A DNA stretch of 64,000 nt. It comes from Sinomonas notoginsengisoli. Its GTDB lineage: Bacteria; Actinomycetota; Actinomycetes; Actinomycetales; Micrococcaceae. Positions 17,140 through 25,036 of the stretch are shown here, one piece after another. Numbering within the stretch: the stretch's first letter is position 1; every line of letters begins with the position of its first letter. Location of the stretch: contig NZ_JAIZDP010000006.1 in the NCBI RefSeq assembly GCF_021554725.1, forward strand, positions 124,001 through 188,000. Direction: 5' to 3'. Under the pieces are notes generated by a model that saw nothing but the letters and a program-made list of their open reading frames with translations, had not been told where the DNA came from and searched no databases. Made by a program: the position numbers and the translations under genes.

Positions 17140-18207
17140 TCACACGTCGACGAGGACCTTCCCTATCGTCCCGGCCTGGACGGCGTCGTGGGCAGCGGCG
17201 GTCTCCGCGAGGGGGAACCGAGTCAACGGAAGCCCGTGCTCCTCTCCGACCCGCAGCGCGCCGTCGGCGAGCGCGGCGCCGACGGCGGCTACGGCGTCGT
17301 GCTTCTGCGCGTCCGTGACGGTGTAGGTGAGGATGAACTGCAGTCTGACGTTCAGGCCCATCGAGGTGCGGATGGGCAGGGTGAGCGTCTCGTCGCCGGT
17401 GGCGGCATAGATCGCGACGGTCCCGCCGCGCGCCACGGCCTTGAGATCGGCACCGATGTTCGCGGCGGCATTGACCTCCACAATCACGTCCGCGCCCTTC
17501 GGCGCCACACGGCGCACCTCCGCTGCGACGTCCTGCTCGCGGTAGTTGAGGACGACGCCGGCCCCCGCCGCCCGCGCGAGCGCCGCCTTCTCGTCGCTGC
17601 TTACCGTCGCGATGACCTGCGCGCCGGCCCATCTGGCGAGTTGGATCGCCGCATGCCCAACGGCACCGGCCCCGCCGGTGACGAGCACCGTCTTCCCGGC
17701 CAGCGCACCTCGGCCCAGGCGGGCGGGGCCCTGTTCGCTCGAGGTGAGGGCGCGGTGGGCCGTAAGGGCGGGGATGCCGAGCGACGCGCCCGTGTCGAAG
17801 GACTCGGCATCCGGGAGGGCCTGGGCGTGTTCCGCCGGCAGGTTCACATATTCCTGGGCCGTGCCCTCGGTGCCGCCATAGGCGACGTCCCAGAGCCAGA
17901 CCCGCTGCCCCGGTTCGAGGCCGGAGACACCGGGCCCGACGGCGTCGACCGTCCCCGCCGCATCCTGGCCGGGCACGTGCCAGCTCTCGAGGGCGCCGGG
18001 GTAGGTGCCGCCAGCGCGGGCCTTCCAATCGGTGGGGTTCACGCCCGCCACCGCGATCCGGACGCGAACTTGGCCCTCGCCCGGTTCGGCGAGCTCACGC
18101 TCGCGCAGGGTCAGGACCGAGGAGGGCCCGGTCTCGCGATACTGGACCGCGCGGTAGGTCTGTCCGGGGGCGCTGGGGATCTGCGGAGCGCTGGAAGTGT
18201 CAGCCAT
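17140..18207 (-). CDS. NADPH:quinone oxidoreductase-like zinc-free MDR protein
   Basis: 355 residues of the medium-chain dehydrogenase/reductase family, quinone oxidoreductase branch. It has an N-terminal GroES-like domain (GEGQVRVRIAVAGVNPTDWK), HVPGQDAAGTVDAVGPGV, and a Rossmann motif VLVTGGAGAVGHAAIQLARWAG at about 175-196. The structural-zinc cysteines are absent, as is normal for this branch, so it should reduce quinones or enones with NADPH. The ATG at 18207 is preceded by GGGGAGG. It is downstream of the HTH-MurA gene on the same strand, but 189 bp of repeat structure separates them, so co-transcription is doubtful. Confidence 0.9.
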   Translation of the reverse strand: MADTSSAPQIPSAPGQTYRAVQYRETGPSSVLTLRERELAEPGEGQVRVRIAVAGVNPTDWKARAGGTYPGALESWHVPGQDAAGTVDAVGPGVSGLEPGQRVWLWDVAYGGTEGTAQEYVNLPAEHAQALPDAESFDTGASLGIPALTAHRALTSSEQGPARLGRGALAGKTVLVTGGAGAVGHAAIQLARWAGAQVIATVSSDEKAALARAAGAGVVLNYREQDVAAEVRRVAPKGADVIVEVNAAANIGADLKAVARGGTVAIYAATGDETLTLPIRTSMGLNVRLQFILTYTVTDAQKHDAVAAVGAALADGALRVGEEHGLPLTRFPLAETAAAHDAVQAGTIGKVLVDV

Positions 18208-18240
18208 GCCCCCATCCTCCCCCACCGAGCACCGCGTCAG

Positions 18241-18383
18241 GGGGTCATGTCCCAACGATGAGGGGTCATATCCCTAGGGAGTGGGTCTGAACTGCTCCCT
18301 GGAGATCGGAACTGAAATCTTCAGTCCAACTTCCAGGGAGCAGTTCACAGGGACATGACCCCTCAACCTAGGGACATGACCCC
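18241..18383. repeat. Facing 21-bp repeat blocks around a nested hairpin
   Basis: Two plus-orientation units (18241-18282, cores GGGGTCATGTCCC and GGGGTCATATCCC) and two minus-orientation units (18342-18383, core GGGGTCATGTCCC) face each other across a hairpin. The hairpin has 15-bp perfect arms, GAACTGCTCCCTGGA at 18289-18303 and its complement at 18332-18346. Inside its loop a second stem pairs ACTGAA (18311-18316) with TTCAGT (18320-18325). The block fills the space between the HTH-MurA stop and the oxidoreductase start. It has no T-tract, so it is not a simple terminator. Confidence 0.88.
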
Positions 18384-18396
18384 TCAAGGTCACGGG

Positions 18397-19938
18397 TCAG
18401 TCCTGGAAGTACTCGATCTTGGCGCCAATCGAGTTGAGCCGCTCGGCCAAGTCCTGGTAGCCGCGCTCGATCACGTAGATGTTCCGGAGCTCGCTCGTTC
18501 CGCGGGCGGCGAGCATCGCGAGGAGGATGCAGGCGGCCGGCCGCAGCGCGGGCGGGCAGCCAACCTCTGCCGCGCGCCACTTGGTGGGCCCGTTGACATA
18601 GATTCGGTGCGGGTCGAGGAGCTGGACGTTCGCACCGAGCCGGTTGAGCTCGGTGAGGTAGATGGCACGGTTCTCGTACACCCAGTCGTGGATCATGGTC
18701 TGGCCGGACGCGTTCGCGGCGATGACGGCGAAGAACGGCAGGTTGTCGATGTTCAGCCCGGGGAAGGGCATGGGGTGGATCTTGTCCGTCGGGGCGTGCA
18801 GCTCGGACGGGATGACGGTGACGTCCACGAGACGGGTCTGGCCGTTGCGGGCCATGTACTCACCCGAGACCTCGAGCTGCTGCCCCATGGTGGCGAGGGT
18901 CGCGAGCTCGATCTCCATGAACTCGATCGGCACGCGCCGCACGGTGACCTCGGAATTCGTCACGATCCCGGCGGTGATGAGGCTCATCGCCTCGATTGGG
19001 TCCTCGGAGGGCCAGTAGTCGATGTCGACGTCGATGCGCGCCTTGCCGCGGATCCGGAGGGTGGTGGTGCTGATCCCCTCGATCTCCACTCCGAGGCCCT
19101 GCAGGTAGAAGCAGAGGTCCTGGACCATGTAGTTCGGGCTCGCGTTGCGAATCACCGTCAGGCCCTCACGGTGCACCGCGGCCATGATCGCGTTCTCCGT
19201 GACCGTGTCGCCGCGCTCGGTCAGGACGAAGGTACGGTCGGCGGAGTCGGCCTCGGGGGCGCGAACGGTGTAGAAACCGGCGCTCGCCTCGACGTCAAGG
19301 CCGAACTGGCGCAGGGCCTGCATGTGGGGCTCGACCGTGCGTGTGCCGAGGTCGCAGCCGCCGGCATAGGGAAGCTTGTACTCGCTTCGCTCATCGAGGA
19401 GCGGGCCGAGGAGCATGATCACGCTGCGGGTGCGGCGGGCCGCCTCCACATCCATGCCCTCGAGGTTCAGGACGGCGGGGCGGCGGACCTGCAGGTCTCG
19501 GGGCTGCTCGCCGTCGTCGGTCGGGAGCCACCTGCACTCGACACCGATCGAGGTCAGGACCTCGACGATCCGGTTGACCTCCTCGATGCGGGCGAGGCGG
19601 CGCAGGGTAGTGGTGCCGCGGTTGATGAGGGACGCGCACAGGAGCGCGACGCCGGCGTTCTTGGACGTGTTGACGTCCACCGCACCGGAGAGGCGGTGGC
19701 CGCCCTCGACCCGCAGATGGGTCATCTTGGGCGGCCCGACGTTGACGATCCGCTGGCCGAGGATGTCCTCGATCCGCTGGATCATCCTCAGGCTTAGGTT
19801 CTGCTTGCCCTGCTCCATGCGCGCGACCGCGCTCTGGCTGGTCCCCAGTTCGGAGGCGAGCTGTCCCTGAGTCCAGCCCCTGTGGGAGCGGACCTCACGC
19901 AGGAGGACGCCAACGGTCTCAGCAGTCTGTTGTGCCAT
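18397..19938 (-). CDS. UDP-GlcNAc 1-carboxyvinyltransferase with N-terminal XRE HTH
   Basis: 513 residues. The first about 65 form an XRE helix-turn-helix (LLREVRSHRGWTQGQLASEL, then SQSAVARMEQGKQNLSL). The rest is a MurA/EPSP-synthase fold, which transfers enolpyruvate from PEP to UDP-GlcNAc in peptidoglycan synthesis. The MurA hallmark near the catalytic loop is kept as YAGGCDLGTRTVEPH with Cys195 in the place of the classical catalytic cysteine, and SKNAGVALLCASL matches the substrate-binding start. HTH-fused MurA paralogues exist in actinobacteria; a housekeeping MurA without HTH would be expected elsewhere. The protein may sense a wall precursor and regulate genes, or couple both jobs. 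The promoter region is unusually AT-rich. Confidence 0.88.
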   Translation of the reverse strand: MAQQTAETVGVLLREVRSHRGWTQGQLASELGTSQSAVARMEQGKQNLSLRMIQRIEDILGQRIVNVGPPKMTHLRVEGGHRLSGAVDVNTSKNAGVALLCASLINRGTTTLRRLARIEEVNRIVEVLTSIGVECRWLPTDDGEQPRDLQVRRPAVLNLEGMDVEAARRTRSVIMLLGPLLDERSEYKLPYAGGCDLGTRTVEPHMQALRQFGLDVEASAGFYTVRAPEADSADRTFVLTERGDTVTENAIMAAVHREGLTVIRNASPNYMVQDLCFYLQGLGVEIEGISTTTLRIRGKARIDVDIDYWPSEDPIEAMSLITAGIVTNSEVTVRRVPIEFMEIELATLATMGQQLEVSGEYMARNGQTRLVDVTVIPSELHAPTDKIHPMPFPGLNIDNLPFFAVIAANASGQTMIHDWVYENRAIYLTELNRLGANVQLLDPHRIYVNGPTKWRAAEVGCPPALRPAACILLAMLAARGTSELRNIYVIERGYQDLAERLNSIGAKIEYFQD

Positions 19939-20050
19939 GGGTCCAAAAATATCACAGGTGCTATATGCAACCTCAAATCAAGCGCTTACATGGCCCAAAA
20001 AGCGGTCTAGACCAACAAGTAACCGGTTTTGGTGAGATAAACCGGGTGCG

Positions 20051-20434
20051 CTACCCTGCCATGATCGCGAGGACGTTCCCGGCCGGGTCCTTGAACCAGG
20101 CGATGCCGTTCCCGGTCTCCGGGTCGCGCAGCACGCCCTTCTCGTCCAGCGGCATGTCGGGGGTGCTGGGGTACTTCTCGAGACTGATCCCGAGGCCTTC
20201 GATCTGGGCGATCCCCGCGTCGAGGTCGGCGACGCGGAAGTTCAGCACTGTGAAGGTCGCAGGCTCGTGGTTTGGCTTCGGGTACGCGTAGACGACCTGT
20301 CCGCCGGGGACCGTGATGAGCAGGCCGCCCATCTGGTCGGCGACCTGGAAGCCGAGCGTCCCGCTGTAGAACGCGCGGGCCTTCTCGACGTCGTCGACGC
20401 TGAAGCTGGAGAACGAGTCTGTGGGCTGGAACAT
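20051..20434 (-). CDS. VOC-superfamily (glyoxalase/bleomycin-resistance fold) protein
   Basis: 127 residues with the paired beta-alpha-beta-beta-beta modules of the vicinal oxygen chelate fold: FSSFSVDDVEKARAFYSGTL at the start, TVLNFRVADLDAGIAQIEGL in the middle and DPETGNGIAWFKDPAGNVLA at the end. Metal-ligand positions are not clearly conserved, so activity cannot be assigned. The ATG at 20434 has AAGGAG 6 nt upstream. It stands alone between the HTH-MurA gene and the ECF transporter cluster. Confidence 0.85.
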   Translation of the reverse strand: MFQPTDSFSSFSVDDVEKARAFYSGTLGFQVADQMGGLLITVPGGQVVYAYPKPNHEPATFTVLNFRVADLDAGIAQIEGLGISLEKYPSTPDMPLDEKGVLRDPETGNGIAWFKDPAGNVLAIMAG

Positions 20435-20503
20435 CGTGGGCTCCTTGCGGTTGGTCGGTTCCTCCCGCAGCAACGATCCCACCGCCGCGGCCGGGGCACC
20501 AGA

Positions 20504-20535
20504 GCGCACGACGGCGAGTGGTCGCCGTCGTGCGC
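20504..20535. terminator. Hairpin H1 (GCGCACGACGGCGA stem)
   Basis: A perfect 14-bp stem (20504-20517 with 20522-20535) and a GTGG loop, downstream of the ykoC-like gene and upstream of the VOC gene. There is no T-run, so intrinsic termination is uncertain. The stem sequence is shared with hairpins at 32252 and 61672. Confidence 0.6.
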
Positions 20536-20631
20536 CCGGCGGGTGCGCGTGCCCTCCTCCCCAGCTTCAACCTTCAATGCGCGGCGAGTCGGGCCACCCG
20601 TCGGAATGTCGCCCCCGAGGTCAACTGAAAA

Positions 20632-20673
20632 CTGGGGAGTTCCGCACAAGACCTGGGGAGTCCCGCACACAGG
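20632..20673 (+). repeat. Divergent 21-bp tandem repeat, two units
   Basis: Two units at exactly 21-bp spacing share CTGGGGAGTYCCGCACA. The period and leading GGGG agree with the GGGGTSAYNTC family, but the following bases differ, so this may be a subfamily or a separate repeat. It lies in the 287-bp gap between the VOC gene and the ykoC-like gene, where no gene is visible. Confidence 0.75.
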
Positions 20674-20721
20674 ATCCGCCCCCCAAAGAATTTAGCCGAA
20701 CCCCGCGGGCCACACCGCGCG

Positions 20722-21552
20722 CTACCCCCAGACCACGTTCCACGTCCCCGCCAGAACGGCCGCACCGACCGCGAGCGCGGCGATGCCCACACCGACTGCG
20801 ACAACCCAGGCGTCGAGCCGCGAGAAGCTGGACTCCCGGGCCCAGGTGCGCGGCGCGGGCTTCCCGTCCACCGTCCCCCCGAATCCGCGGGCCTCCATCG
20901 CGACGGCGAGCCGGGTGGCGCGGCGTATCGCCTGCACGAGCAGCGCGAAGGCCTGCCCCAGGAACGCCCGGAACCGGGCGACGGGGCTGTGCCCGGTCCC
21001 CACTCCGCGGGCACGCCGGGCGAGCCCGAGGGTGCGCCACTCGTCCACGAGGAGCCCGACGAGCCGCATCCCGGCGAGCGCGCCGAGCACGAACCGGCTG
21101 GGCAGGCGCAGCTTCTGCGCAAGCCCGTCGGCGAGGTCCGTCGGGTCGGTGGAGAACAGGAGGAACACGCCCGGGACCGCGATCGCAAGGCCGCGCAGGC
21201 CGATCGCCGCACCGGCCAGCACCGAGTGCTCGGTCATCGTCACGGGCCCGAGCTGCAGCCACACCTGCCCGGTCTTGGCCCCGAGCAGCGCGGTCGAATA
21301 CGCGGCGAGCGCGGCCGCGACGACCAACGGCCACGTTCGTCTGAGCAGTGTCCCGGGCCGCACGCCCAGCATGGGCACAAGCGCGAGCTCGCACGCGAGC
21401 GCCACGGACGCCGAGACCCAGTCAACGCTGAACAGCAGTGCGACCGTGATGCACAGCCCCGCAGCGAGCTTGGCGACAGGGTTGGCGCGGGCCAGCGGCG
21501 AATTGGCGACGTCCGGCGTGAGGATACCGAGGTCGGCACTCGAGGCGCTCAT
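20722..21552 (-). CDS. ykoC: ECF transporter transmembrane (T) component
   Basis: 276-residue EcfT/CbiQ-family membrane protein that couples the ATPases to the substrate-binding S component. Five or so membrane spans are visible (LCITVALLFSVDWVSASVAL, LVVAAALAAYSTALLGA, GLRGLAIAVPGVFLLFS, FVLGALAGMRLVGLLV, AWVVAVGVGIAALAVGAAV). The characteristic cytosolic Ala-Arg-Gly signature is seen in AMEARGFGG, and a similar LARRARG occurs earlier. Its start overlaps the ATPase stop by 4 nt. Gene order S-A-T under a TPP riboswitch identifies the YkoEDC type for a thiamine precursor. Confidence 0.9.
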   Translation of the reverse strand: MSASSADLGILTPDVANSPLARANPVAKLAAGLCITVALLFSVDWVSASVALACELALVPMLGVRPGTLLRRTWPLVVAAALAAYSTALLGAKTGQVWLQLGPVTMTEHSVLAGAAIGLRGLAIAVPGVFLLFSTDPTDLADGLAQKLRLPSRFVLGALAGMRLVGLLVDEWRTLGLARRARGVGTGHSPVARFRAFLGQAFALLVQAIRRATRLAVAMEARGFGGTVDGKPAPRTWARESSFSRLDAWVVAVGVGIAALAVGAAVLAGTWNVVWG

Positions 21553-23102
21553 GCAGCGGCCCCCACGGGCGCCCCGCGGCCGCCGTCCACCCGGTACACG
21601 GAGTCGGAGAGGGCAGCGGTGAAGTCCTCGTCATGGGTGACGGCGAGCAGGGAGGTGCCCTGCCCGAGGAGCTCCGCGAGCAGCCGCACGAGCTCCGCCC
21701 ACGTGAGCATGTCCTGGCCGAACGTCGGCTCGTCGAGCATGAGGATCCGGGGGCTCGTGGCAAGCATGGTGGCCACCGAGAGCCGCCGCTTCTCCCCACC
21801 GGAGAGGGTGAAAGGGTTCGCACCCGCGAGTGCGGACAGGCGCAGGCGCTCGAGGAGCGGGTCGACGGCGGCACGCACCTCGCGCTCCCCGAGGCCGGCC
21901 ACCCGACGCGGCCCGAATTCGAGCTCGTCGATCACGCGCGGCGTGAGGAACTGGTGCTCGGGCTCCTGGAACACGCTCCCGATCCGGGTGACAAGCTCGC
22001 TCGATCGCCACCGGTGAGGGCTCGGGCCGGCTCCGACCGCGAGCGGAGGCAGCGCCTCCAGCCGGCCGCCCACAGTGGGCAGGAGCCCGGCCAGCGTCAG
22101 CGCGAGCGTGGACTTCCCCGCGCCGTTCGGCCCGGTGACGCTCACCGAACGGCCCGCACGCAGCGTGAGGTCAATCCCTGTCACCACGGCGTGTTTCCGG
22201 GTACGGCCGACGGCGAGCCCTCCCGCGGCGAGCAGTCCAGCGTCGGCACCGTCCCCGGCACCGGGCCGGTCCCGTTCGTCTCGAAGGGTGACCGCCGCGG
22301 CCTCCCCGGTGAGCGGGTGCCATCCCGGGACCCAGACGCCGGAGGCCGCGAGGCGGCGTCGTGCGTCCGGATCGGCGAGCACGGCGCCGGGTGAGCCGTC
22401 GGCGGCGAGCCCCCCGGATGCCGGTCCGCGTGACGGGTCGAGCACCACGACCCGGTCCACGAGCTCCGCCCACACCGACACCCGGTGCTCGACGACCACG
22501 AGCGTGGCTCCGGTGCGGTCGAGGCTGCGGCGCACGGCCCGGCGGACCTCGGTGACGCCGGACGGGTCGAGGTTGGCAGTCGGCTCGTCCAGGAGAACGA
22601 GGCCGGGCTCCATGGCGAGCACGCCCGCGAGGGCCAGGCGCTGCTTCTGGCCGCCGGAGAGGTTCGAGGTCGGGTGGCCGAGGGGGACCGCGAGGCCAAC
22701 GTCGTCGAGGGCGCGGTGCACGCGAGGCCAGATCTCCTCGCGGGGCACGGCGAGGTTCTCGCAGCCGAACGCGACCTCGTCGCCCACACGCGCCATCGCG
22801 ATCTGCCCGTCCGGATCCTGCAGGACGAGGCCGGCGCGGCCGCGGGCCTCGGGCGCGGGAACGCCGTCGACCGTGAGCTCGCCGTGCTCCTCCCCCTCCT
22901 CCGCCGCGCCCAGCACCCCCGCGAGCGCGTGGAGGAGCGTGGACTTGCCGGCGCCGGACGCGCCGAGGAGCAGGACGCGCTCACCCGGGGCGATGTCCAG
23001 GTCCAGGCCGTGGACGGCGAAGGCCTTGCGGCCCGCGTGCCGCCACCCCCAGCCGCGGGCCCTCACACCGGCAGGGCCGGTGCCAGGCCCCATTGCAGAC
23101 AC
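21549..23102 (-). CDS. ykoD: ECF transporter duplicated ATPase (A component)
   Basis: 517 residues with two ABC ATPase domains in one chain. The first has Walker A LLGASGAGKSTLLHAL, signature NLSGGQKQRLALAG and Walker B GLVLLDEPTANLD. The second, about residues 290-510, has VTGPNGAGKSTLALTL, TLSGGEKRRLSVATML and ILMLDEPTFGQD. Fused ATPases of this kind are typical of YkoD. The GTG at 23102 starts one base after the ykoE stop; an ATG three codons later is an alternative. It energises thiamine-precursor uptake with the flanking S and T components. Confidence 0.93.
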   Translation of the reverse strand: MSAMGPGTGPAGVRARGWGWRHAGRKAFAVHGLDLDIAPGERVLLLGASGAGKSTLLHALAGVLGAAEEGEEHGELTVDGVPAPEARGRAGLVLQDPDGQIAMARVGDEVAFGCENLAVPREEIWPRVHRALDDVGLAVPLGHPTSNLSGGQKQRLALAGVLAMEPGLVLLDEPTANLDPSGVTEVRRAVRRSLDRTGATLVVVEHRVSVWAELVDRVVVLDPSRGPASGGLAADGSPGAVLADPDARRRLAASGVWVPGWHPLTGEAAAVTLRDERDRPGAGDGADAGLLAAGGLAVGRTRKHAVVTGIDLTLRAGRSVSVTGPNGAGKSTLALTLAGLLPTVGGRLEALPPLAVGAGPSPHRWRSSELVTRIGSVFQEPEHQFLTPRVIDELEFGPRRVAGLGEREVRAAVDPLLERLRLSALAGANPFTLSGGEKRRLSVATMLATSPRILMLDEPTFGQDMLTWAELVRLLAELLGQGTSLLAVTHDEDFTAALSDSVYRVDGGRGAPVGAAA

Positions 23103-23103
23103 G

Positions 23104-23703
23104 TCAGACGTCCGCGGCGCGCCCGGCAGCGAACGCGGAGAGTGCGCCCGTCTTCGCGAGGCCCCTGACGGCGAGCCAGCTCAGCAGACCGGCGATCACC
23201 GCGCCGGAGATGACGGCTAGGACCACGTACACCGCCTGCCAACCGAACTCCCACTCGGGGAAGTAGATGATCACCTCGGAGACGCCCAGGGCCAGGCCCG
23301 AGAGCGCGCCGGCGAGCAGCGCGACGCCGAGGTTCCAGCGGCGGTAGCGGAAGACCGCGAACCCGATCTCCGCGCCAACACCCTGGACGAGGCCCGAGAG
23401 CAGCACCGCGAGGCCGAACTGCGAGCCGAGGAGCGCCTCGACCACCGCAGCGAGGATCTCGCAGAACAGCGCTGCGCCGGGCTTGCGGATGATCAGGCCT
23501 CCGAGCACGCCGGCAATCACCCAGCCGCCGGCATACAGGCCCCCGAGAGGGGCAAACGCTGCCGTGGCCGCCTGCACGCCCACGTAGCCCTGGTCCCAGA
23601 GCCAGAAGATGACGCCGCACGCCACCGAGACGACGGCGGCCACCACGATGTCGACGACGCGCCAGCTCTTCCGTCCCGGCGCCTTGCGCATGGTTCCAGA
23701 CAT
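23104..23703 (-). CDS. ykoE: ECF transporter substrate-binding (S) component, YkoE type
   Basis: 199-residue membrane protein with about six spans, of the YkoE family that binds hydroxymethylpyrimidine or related thiamine precursors. Recognisable parts are WRVVDIVVAAVVSVACGVIFW at the N-terminus, GGLYAGGWVIAGVLGGLIIRKPGAA-like segments in the middle, and EVIIYFPEWEFGWQAVYVVL near residues 145-165. The ATG at 23703 has AGGAGG 6 nt upstream, and that ribosome binding site sits in a hairpin. A TPP riboswitch precedes it, so expression should fall when thiamine diphosphate is plentiful. Confidence 0.93.
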   Translation of the reverse strand: MSGTMRKAPGRKSWRVVDIVVAAVVSVACGVIFWLWDQGYVGVQAATAAFAPLGGLYAGGWVIAGVLGGLIIRKPGAALFCEILAAVVEALLGSQFGLAVLLSGLVQGVGAEIGFAVFRYRRWNLGVALLAGALSGLALGVSEVIIYFPEWEFGWQAVYVVLAVISGAVIAGLLSWLAVRGLAKTGALSAFAAGRAADV

Positions 23704-23709
23704 TGATGT

Positions 23710-23727
23710 CCTCCTGTATTCAGGAGG
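23710..23727 (-). promoter_or_regulatory. Hairpin that sequesters the ykoE ribosome binding site
   Basis: On the minus strand CCTCCTG pairs perfectly with CAGGAGG across a 4-nt loop, and the AGGAGG in the right arm is the ykoE Shine-Dalgarno, 6 nt before the ATG. Together with the riboswitch just upstream it offers a switch for translation initiation. Confidence 0.75.
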
Positions 23728-23755
23728 GGAGGGCAGTCGACGCTGCCTTGAGAAT

Positions 23756-23880
23756 CTCGACTCCCTTCGCCGGTACTAGCCGGAGCAGGTTCGAGGGTCT
23801 GCGGTATACCGCACTCTCAGCGCCCATGCTCCCGCGGCCCGGCACGCTTGCCGGTGTGGGGGCGACGCTCCCCTGTCGTT
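23756..23880 (-). promoter_or_regulatory. TPP riboswitch (THI box)
   Basis: Read on the minus strand it shows the conserved order GGGGAGC, then CTGAGAG followed by a short stem, GACCCTCGAACCTG, CCGGCTAGTACCGGCG and finally AAGGGAG. AACGAC and GTCG at the ends can close P1. The P3-side arm between GGGGAGC and CTGAGAG is long and GC-rich. It controls the ykoE-ykoD-ykoC operon; the downstream hairpin over the ribosome binding site points to translational control. Confidence 0.93.
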
Positions 23881-23976
23881 TGTGTCCCCCAGTCTACGCG
23901 GTGTCAGCCCCCGAGTATCCGGGCGCGGCGGGATGTGCGGCGCCAATCGGTGCGTGCTCGCGTTAGGCTGGCCAGC

Positions 23977-24237
23977 ATGAGCATCCTCATCAAGCTCCTT
24001 GGCACTGCCATCAGCATCGGCGCCGGCATCGTGGCGACCAAGCTCGTGGACTTCGTGTGGGAGAAGAGCACCGGCAACACGCCCCCCAAGGACGCGACCA
24101 ACCTCGAGGAGAGCCTGCGGGACACGCTCGTGTTCGCACTCGTCTCGGCCGGTGTCGGCGCCGTGATCCAGACGCTCACGCAGCGCTACACGCAGCGCGC
24201 TATCGCGAACTTCAAGAAGACCCCCGAGCTCACCTGA
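23977..24237 (+). CDS. Small DUF4235 membrane protein
   Basis: 86 residues of the actinobacterial DUF4235 family. There are two membrane segments (IKLLGTAISIGAGIVATKLV at about 5-24, and LVFALVSAGVGAVIQTL at about 50-66) separated by a charged loop KSTGNTPPKDATNLEESLRD, and a basic tail RYTQRAIANFKKTPE. No function is known to me. It is divergent from the ykoE riboswitch and followed by a copy of the TIR repeat element. Confidence 0.85.
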   Translation: MSILIKLLGTAISIGAGIVATKLVDFVWEKSTGNTPPKDATNLEESLRDTLVFALVSAGVGAVIQTLTQRYTQRAIANFKKTPELT

Positions 24238-24262
24238 TTCCGTCTGGGGGTCACCTCCGGTG

Positions 24263-24354
24263 GATTCCGACCGGCTTTGCGCGCGCGATACCGGCGCGTC
24301 GACCGGAACGGCGGCGTGTCGCGTCGCACGCCTGCTCAACGGGCGGTCGGGTTG
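24263..24354. repeat. Copy A of the GATTCCGACC terminal-repeat element (diverged)
   Basis: It begins with the 16-nt GATTCCGACCGGCTTT found identically at 54503 and 55508, contains GGCGTGTCGCGTCGC, and ends 92 bp later in a degenerate right repeat, GGTCGGGTTG. The central GTGTC lies 22 nt further in than in the other copies. A lone GGGGTCACCTCC, the core of the 21-bp family, lies just to its left at 24247-24258. Confidence 0.7.
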
Positions 24355-24371
24355 CGGCGGCCGCCAGATGG

Positions 24372-24761
24372 TCAGGGAGCGCCGTCCTCGGATCCAGGGC
24401 CGCGTTCGACGCGGGCCACAACCTCCTCGAGCTCGTCCACTGAAAGTCGCGAGCGGTCGTAGTGCTTGGTCCGGTAGCCTGCCCGGCCGACCATGTGCGC
24501 GGACACCGGCACGGTTAGCAGCTGGAAGATCCACGCGACCATCAGCGCAGGCACGAGCGACCACGCCCGCAACTGCAGCCCCACAGCCGTGAGCAGGAGG
24601 AGGGATCCGAGCACCTGCGGCTTCGTAGCGGCGTGCATGCGCGTGATGAGGTCCGGGAAGCGCAGCAGGCCGATCGCAGCCCCGAGGGACATGGCCGATC
24701 CGGCCACCATGAGCACTCCGACTGTCCACGTGAGGACGGCGTCCAGCGCCTCGGCGCTCAC
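24372..24761 (-). CDS. mrpG: Mrp Na+/H+ antiporter subunit G
   Basis: 129 residues: three membrane spans (WTVGVLMVAGSAMSLGAAIG, LGSLLLLTAVGLQL, LVPALMVAWIFQLLTVPVSA) around the family motif LRFPDLITRMHAATKPQ, then an acidic cytosolic tail. It is the last gene of the mrp operon; its GTG start overlaps the mrpF stop by 4 nt. MrpG is a small structural subunit of the multi-subunit sodium/proton exchanger. Confidence 0.94.
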   Translation of the reverse strand: MSAEALDAVLTWTVGVLMVAGSAMSLGAAIGLLRFPDLITRMHAATKPQVLGSLLLLTAVGLQLRAWSLVPALMVAWIFQLLTVPVSAHMVGRAGYRTKHYDRSRLSVDELEEVVARVERGPGSEDGAP

Positions 24762-25036
24762 GGGCGCCTCCTCTCATGCACGAACCGCGCCACAGTCACC
24801 GAGCCGATGAAGCCGATGAGCGTGATCGCCACGACGAGCGCGAGGTGGTTGGTGTGCCGGTTTGCGGCCATGTCGACGCTGAGGCCGGCGGCCACAACGG
24901 CCAGGAGGACGTCCGCCGCGAGGACTCGGTCAAGGAGGGCGGGGCCCTGGATCATCCGGATGATCGCCCCGAAGGCTGAGAGGGAGAGCAGGACACCGCA
25001 GATCACCAGGACCCAGCCCATCACTGCGCCAGTCAT
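24758..25036 (-). CDS. mrpF: Mrp Na+/H+ antiporter subunit F
   Basis: 92 residues, three membrane spans, with the conserved IIRMIQGPALLDRVLAADVL motif at about 25-44. It overlaps both neighbours by 4 nt (ATGA/GTGA), so the set is translated in a coupled manner and assembled as one complex. Confidence 0.94.
   Translation of the reverse strand: MTGAVMGWVLVICGVLLSLSAFGAIIRMIQGPALLDRVLAADVLLAVVAAGLSVDMAANRHTNHLALVVAITLIGFIGSVTVARFVHERRRP

Noticed and set aside
18289-18346. Rho-independent terminator for the HTH-MurA gene
   Set aside because: The loop is 28 nt and no T-run follows on either strand, so it does not fit an intrinsic terminator, although it may still influence transcription.
20722-23703. 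Cobalt or biotin ECF transporter (CbiMNQO/BioMNY)
   Set aside because: The T and A components alone would allow it, but the S component is YkoE-like and a TPP riboswitch precedes the operon.
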